In this document: positions 59,330 to 64,000 of the stretch, piece after piece
Numbering within the stretch: the stretch's first letter is position 1
Layout: every line of letters begins with the position of its first letter
Assembly: GCF_029784165.1 (NCBI RefSeq)
Contig: NC_073696.1
Coordinates: forward strand, 45,835,858-45,899,857
Length of the DNA: 64,000 nucleotides
DNA from: Wyeomyia smithii
Taxonomy: Eukaryota > Arthropoda > Insecta > Diptera > Culicidae
Direction of reading: 5' to 3'
Notes under the pieces: model-generated
The model's input: the letters and a program-made list of their open reading frames with translations, nothing else
The model's database searches: none
Told to the model about the DNA's origin: nothing
Translations under genes and position numbers: made by a program

Positions 59330-60160
59330 GATTTCGTGCATTTCTAAGCGATTTGCTATCAAACTAAATTACGATTTCGAAAACTGCAAGAGCTACTCTC
59401 GTGCATCTTTTTTTAATGTTCAAAAAAGTGTAAGTGCCTTATTTTGAGGAGACAAAACTGTTGAACCTTAACGTTTGCATTAAATAAATTGCACAAAAAT
59501 TGTTGATTTTTCATCGTTTTACTTACACGCACTAACGAAACAACCCACGCAGCATCAATCATAGCGACCCCTGAGTCAACGGACAAAATTTAACTCGAAC
59601 TCATATCTTGATAGCGAAAACATTGAAACTACTTCATTCAGAAGTGTGCGCGTTCAAAGATCGGTACTCCGCCGTCTCAAAAAGGGATATCGTGCGACAC
59701 TTTGTGGACGCCGAATACGCCCGTCTTGTCATCTACAATATCTTAGCACTATTGAACAAGAAACAAAGCATCGAAAGAACCCTGAGTGATAAGAAGCTCC
59801 AAAGGATGTTGAAGAGGAAGACCGAGGAAAAAGTGGTTAAAACTGTAAAAATTACCTGGTGAACATGGATGGCAACGACTGGCAGGGCACTTCGTATTCT
59901 ACTTCCTCCACGAAGGAAGTGAGCTCCGAGATGAAGTTCATTTGACACACCAAGTTCCTCAAGAAGGTGCTGCTGTGGCTGACAATCAGCGAAAAGGGGA
60001 TATCGAAGCCGCTCTTCTTTCGCTCCGGCCTGGGCGTGAACAGGGAAATTTATAAAAAGAAGTGCCTGCCGGAAGTTTCGTCGCTTATCAAGACATACCA
60101 TAGCATGTGCATGAGCATTGACGACCGTACATATCGTAGTTGCACCTCTGTGATTGACCT
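59330..60160 (+). pseudogene. mariner-family transposase and 5' flank, degenerate copy
   Basis: The non-coding 59330-59400 matches, reversed, 29630-29700 upstream of the other copy, and CTTAACGTTTGCATTAAATA near 59467 matches the 13808 end. The frame 59608-59862 encodes DIVRHFVDAEYARLVIYNIL and TLSDKKLQRMLKRKTEEKV. From 59862 another frame carries GNDWQGTSYSTSSTKEVSSE-like, LWLTISEKGISKPLFFRSGL and NREIYKKKCLPEVSSLIK. A deletion has removed the region between the N-terminal part and the catalytic core, as in the 14.0/18.6-kb copy. Frameshifts disable it. Confidence 0.75.
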
Positions 60161-60210
60161 CTTCAATGTACCATCTTCAATGTACAACAGTTCAGTAACT
60201 CTCAATTTAA

Positions 60211-60698
60211 CCCTTAAATGCGCAATGTTGTTTTAGAATATGTGCATTTTATTTTTTTTAGAAATATAATTCATTAGAACAGCTCTCTAGGCTCTAACGA
60301 AGAAAACTTAACAGCTGGAAATACTGTATTTGAATGTTTTGTTTTTGTTTGGGCTGTCAAAATCTCGGAAACGAAACATGGCGAGATTTCCGACTAGTGC
60401 TGACAGTCTTTGAAAATAAATTTTAAAATAAGGTTAGCGGTAAGTGAAAATGTCTGAGTTATAAGAAATTCTACTAACAAAAGGTCAATTTCAAAGTTAC
60501 TGTTAACAAAAGTAATTTTTTCGACTTTATTCTGCGATAAAGTCGCAGTGTTGTTCTGAAACAACATGGTAATATTTTCGCATTGCAAAGTAAATCTTTT
60601 AATTTTTTTATACACATTGGTTAGTTTTAGAGCAGTAAACCTGTTAAACAAAATTTTATGTGTTTAGATGATTTTTTAATGTCGTGCGCATTTAAGGG
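60211..60698. mobile_element. TTAA-flanked MITE (488 bp), piggyBac-like
   Basis: Ends CCCTTAAATGCGCA and TGCGCATTTAAGGG are perfect inverted repeats between TTAA (60207-60210) and TTAA (60699-60702). It shares the CCCT start and TTAA target with the MITE at 51975, but the sequences otherwise differ. Non-coding; the minus-strand 85-codon frame has no motif. Confidence 0.85.
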
Positions 60699-60702
60699 TT
60701 AA

Positions 60703-61450
60703 AAAGATCAATAACGGCGCCGGCCACGTCCTTACAGTCGTTGAGGAAAAATAGGAAGAGGATTGTTAGCTCGACAAACGTTGTTATGAGACCGAGTTCA
60801 CCTCTGCATCTCTACGGATGTCACAGGAAGGGTATTTGTGTTAGTATGATGGGGTAAGAAAGATCAGGATTCGCCGTGGTAGGCAATACGACCAGATATT
60901 TTCTAATCCCGCGCGAGAAGAATAATTTTTCAAACCAAATAAAAAATCGTCAGATACAAAAGCTAAGCGCGAATAAACGAGCTGATTTGCAGGCGCCGAT
61001 TTTATGTCCTGTAAGAGTGAGCTCCGCAATACTGATCTCCAGATTACCAGCCACCGCAAACCGACCTCGAACGATTGATCACTGTACTGAAAACAAAACC
61101 TTTCTATCTTTTTTTGTTATTTTAGAATCAATAAGTTGATATATTTAATAATAAAAAACAATACTGTGCACAATTAATTTATATCGCGATGACGTTGTTT
61201 AAAGCGGCCACTATACGGTATCCAGTTGCTGTCTTTATCACATTTGACATGTGACTTATATTCGAATGCGGGTTGTAAAAAGTAAATTATTTTTATACGC
61301 GGGTATGGTCGCATCCAGCCTGCTCATATGTTAAACTATATAAATATTCGCCGTTAATATCAATCGTTAATGCAAGAAATACCTAATAAAAGATGAAAAT
61401 GGTAAAATTTCGCGCATCCAAAGCTCTATGAATTAAAAAAAGGAGACACA
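60703..61450. other. no recognisable gene
   Basis: Mixed-composition sequence with short frames on both strands near 60841-61139 that overlap each other and show no domain. Confidence 0.35.
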
Positions 61451-61489
61451 CACACCTAAACCAAAACTTCCTACATTAATTGTGTTGCG

Positions 61490-61687
61490 TCTATGAATAT
61501 ATAGCAAACATTGAGCTTGGAGCAAAAATAATCATTCAAAAGCCAGAGAAGTCATGGACAGCAAAAAAAAATGCATATCGAAACGAAGTAATCGGACAAA
61601 TTTTAAGCTCAAAATTTCAAAACATTTTAACAATAAAAAATTTTTGCGAAACAGACAAACAAGTTGTGCGGTCGCGTCTTTTTTCAG
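61490..61687 (+). CDS. possible orphan exon (unassigned)
   Basis: A plus-strand frame open from before 61480 ends at a strong donor, TTTTCAG|GTAAGAAAT (exon end 61687). An acceptor-like atatatag lies at about 61495-61502. It encodes a Lys-rich segment, ANIELGAKIIIQKPEKSWTA then KKNAYRNEVIGQILSSKFQN, ILTIKNFCETDKQVVRSRLF. The composition differs from the TE remnants. I recognise no family and find no neighbouring exon, so a chance open frame or a piece of an unknown transposase is equally possible. Confidence 0.25.
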
Positions 61688-61689
61688 GT

Positions 61690-63409
61690 AAGAAATATGA
61701 ATATCAACAATGAGACAATATAATATAACGCTGCGCTTTGCACCGTCTAGTGGGATACAACCGATACAACACACACGCGGAAATCAAAAAATAAGTATTT
61801 GATTCATGCCGGTGAAAGCCACTAGCAGTTTTAATAAACATGTCTGTAAATGTATGCACTTATCTTGGACACCGAAGCAGTATTCAGCGAGTCAAGCATG
61901 CATGCCGCACCCGAGCGAGCACAAACAAACCGTTTCCATGATTACAGTTGCCGCTCTCTCGGCTTCTGCCGCTCAGCAGAACTTGCCATCGGCGACAAGC
62001 ATATGTACAGCGTAACACTGGAGAAGATGTTTCACTGCGATGAACTTCAGACACAATACACTCTCCGCATGAACACGAACGGTAAACGCGTTTACCAACA
62101 CAACACTGCGCTATTAGGACAGCCATTTGCAGAGCGATAAACTGTACAAGAAAACCTCAACTACGAGAAAAACGCGTTTTTGTTATTTTAACCCAAATAA
62201 TTATATTGAGATACAATTTCAACAAAATAGTCTGTCAATTGTATGTAGATTGATGTTTCAATAGAGGCCCCAAGGATTCTACGAATCTGCCCATGGTAAT
62301 TAATCCAGAAAAACCGCTACGCCAGTTTATGCGAATAAACATGCATTTTTATTGCAGATTGTTCGCATAGCTTGGCGTAAAAACTCGACTACTTCCTACT
62401 CTGCCTCGCAATTGAATTAGTTTTATCAATCGTGTTTCGGTCAAACGTTAGTTATTTTCATCGGCAGTTTCAATCACTTTTTCAAAACTTATCCTCTAGA
62501 AATTTCCAGTTGGCTCCTAAAAATATACCAATACATGATATTTGTAGGAAATTATCCTGGAAACAATTCTTCTGAAGACTGTAAGCCGCTACAAAATTTG
62601 TAGAAAAAGTTATTCACCTTAAACTGATCGAATGTCTGACGAACGGCTCAACATTGAATTTTTCCAGCAACACTGCTGCAGCATGCTGCTGTTACAAACT
62701 CAACAACGTGATGAGAAACAGTTTCGCGTAGAATTAAGCTTGAAAGCGTGATTTTTTGCTCATAGTATCTTCGGAGAAAATGCTTAGAATATCAATCCCT
62801 ATATTTTGATAGTATTCGTTGTGTGATTCATACCCCTAAAAGTGAGAAATCAGCTTTCTAAACATCCCTACGTAGTGAAAAACATTTTCGTGCTTGAAGG
62901 TATGATATTTTGCTCACGTTATCTTCATTATCGGAGAGCTTGCTTAAAATATTAATTATTAAGTTTTAATGTAGATTGATTACTCCCCCTGAAAGAGGGA
63001 AATAAACTTTCTAAACACCCACCTCGTGTGACAACTTGGGTTCTGGTGCCAATTCAATAGATCATACCCTGGTGTCCTTCAGAAAGGAGTTTTGTAGATA
63101 CATAGCTACAATTTGCGCAGATACATGGCCAGCAGGTCACTACGAACCAATGAGGTATACACAGGTGAGGAAGAAGTAGACAGTAGAATACTTTTACAAG
63201 AATAATAACACGGCTACTTGCGTGTCAGTCATTTTTTCTAGTTAATAAACGTTGACCGTTCATTGGCAGTATTGTAATTTTTTTTTTGTTTGATATTTTG
63301 AATGAAGTTCATTGAATATTTTTAAATTTTGTGCAAATGAGAAGTTGAAGTGCTGCCGAATTGTAATATGCACATTTAATACGACATCATTAAACGGGAA
63401 CGGAACAAA
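61690..63409. other. no recognised gene
   Basis: A moderately GC-rich patch at 61850-62130 carries overlapping frames on both strands (61850-62140 plus, 62126-61884 minus) with no domain. The rest is AT-rich. The pair near 62750-62800 and 62890-62950 (ttttgctcatagtatcttcggagaaaatgctta / ttttgctcacgttatcttcattatcggagagcttgctta) is a diverged tandem repeat of about 150 bp. Confidence 0.35.
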
Positions 63410-63571
63410 GGCTACGGTTATGCAGAACGCGAATGCCAGCGCGATGCGATTCGCCTTACCGTGGTGAAATGTACAGCTCTTTTTAAGGCGAAGTAGAGCT
63501 ATACATTTCAACAGATTTCGTCTTGCCGAATCGCATCGCGCCGTTATTTGGCATTCTGCATGACCGTAGCC
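63410..63571. mobile_element. foldback MITE (162 bp)
   Basis: GGCTACGGTTATGCAGAA at 63410 and TTCTGCATGACCGTAGCC ending at 63571 are inverted. The homology continues through GCGCGATGCGATTCG / CGAATCGCATCGCGC to near the centre, so the element is almost a full palindrome. No reliable TSD. The minus-strand frame spanning it (63652-63260) is an artefact. Confidence 0.75.
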
Positions 63572-64000
63572 AAACACTAAGCGACGCAAACACGTAATAA
63601 TAGTCAGAGTATGCATGAAGATGAAGATAATTAACTTTGGATTATAGCGCAAAACGAGAAAATATTAACTCTTCAAATATTCATTTGTGTTCTTCAAATT
63701 TCAGTTGTTCAATTTAATATCCAATGAAATGTCTGTTTATTATCTGATGAAGCTCTTATATAGGCCAAATGATGCATTCCCAATTTACTAGGTCCATAAC
63801 TCTGCCGACCGTGCTTGGGAATGCGACCAATCAGAGGTCGAATTTTGTGTTTTGACAAGGCTCAAGAATTTTCAATAGTACAATAGTTCGAATGATAAAA
63901 TTGCAATTTCATGCATTTGGTTGGAATCTTAGAAGATTTTCTAATCGATTACTGCAAAAACGAAGGAAATCCATCGAAAACTAACCGATTTATTGCATTT
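63572..64000. other. no recognisable gene
   Basis: AT-rich sequence to the end of the window. Nothing identified. Confidence 0.35.

Noticed and set aside
63260..63652. 130-codon minus-strand frame
   Set aside because: It spans the near-palindromic foldback MITE at 63410-63571; no domain.

Overview
The window looks like gene-poor, AT-rich chromosomal DNA from an insect, most probably a culicine mosquito. That assignment is an inference from the mix of transposable elements (hAT, mariner-like, Helitron-like, RTE-like and I-like LINEs, TA/TAA/TTAA-flanked MITEs), from spliceosomal introns and from long TA arrays; no species-diagnostic host gene is present. I find no intact host protein-coding gene. 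Almost every recognisable coding stretch is a decayed piece of a mobile element. There are no CRISPR arrays, rRNA genes or intact tRNA genes; a single tRNA-like (B box) fragment lies at 3.15 kb.

Layout. 0-8 kb: old dispersed repeats, a GCGGATTCCGG minisatellite (1.75 kb), a 250-bp hAT MITE (2.42 kb) and a tRNA-like fragment. 8.2-13.3 kb: two hAT deletion derivatives with 8-bp target-site duplications (TSDs), then a minus-strand RTE-like LINE remnant with endonuclease and reverse transcriptase. 13.8-30.6 kb: what appears to be a single mariner-like element blown apart by nested insertions. Its N-terminal, middle and C-terminal pieces are collinear on the plus strand at 14.0, 18.6 and 30.1 kb, and matching inverted ends lie at 13808 and 30586. 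The insertions inside it include a 3.6-kb hAT with a perfect TSD (holding a second hAT and a TAA-flanked MITE), and a TA-flanked MITE whose own two ends are now 11 kb apart. That MITE contains TA arrays, a 3.5-kb cut-and-paste transposon with an unfamiliar DDE-like transposase, a Helitron-like 3' end, and another hAT that itself carries a reverse-oriented copy of the same mariner family.

30.6-35.1 kb is sequence in which I recognise nothing. 35.1-43.3 kb: a minus-strand Jockey-like RT remnant abuts a long plus-strand I-like LINE. This LINE keeps its 5' leader, three CCHC knuckles, endonuclease, RT and part of RNase H, but has lost its 3' end. Its ORF2 is split at 39658 by a 2.8-kb insertion built of tandem ~538-bp units, each full unit carrying a well-spaced TATA box and initiator on the minus strand. 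44-54 kb: a foldback element with GGCAGAA repeats, a mariner remnant, two tandem-repeat arrays (about 278 and 172 bp), a second Helitron-like 3' end, several MITEs, and a second copy of the 9.7-kb hAT family. 54-64 kb: mostly unrecognised sequence with a TA-flanked MITE, another mariner-family fragment holding a TTAA-flanked MITE close by, one possible orphan exon and a foldback MITE near the end.

The parts do not form a pathway. What the sequence records is a history of insertion into insertion, with TSDs and inverted ends good enough to order many of the events.
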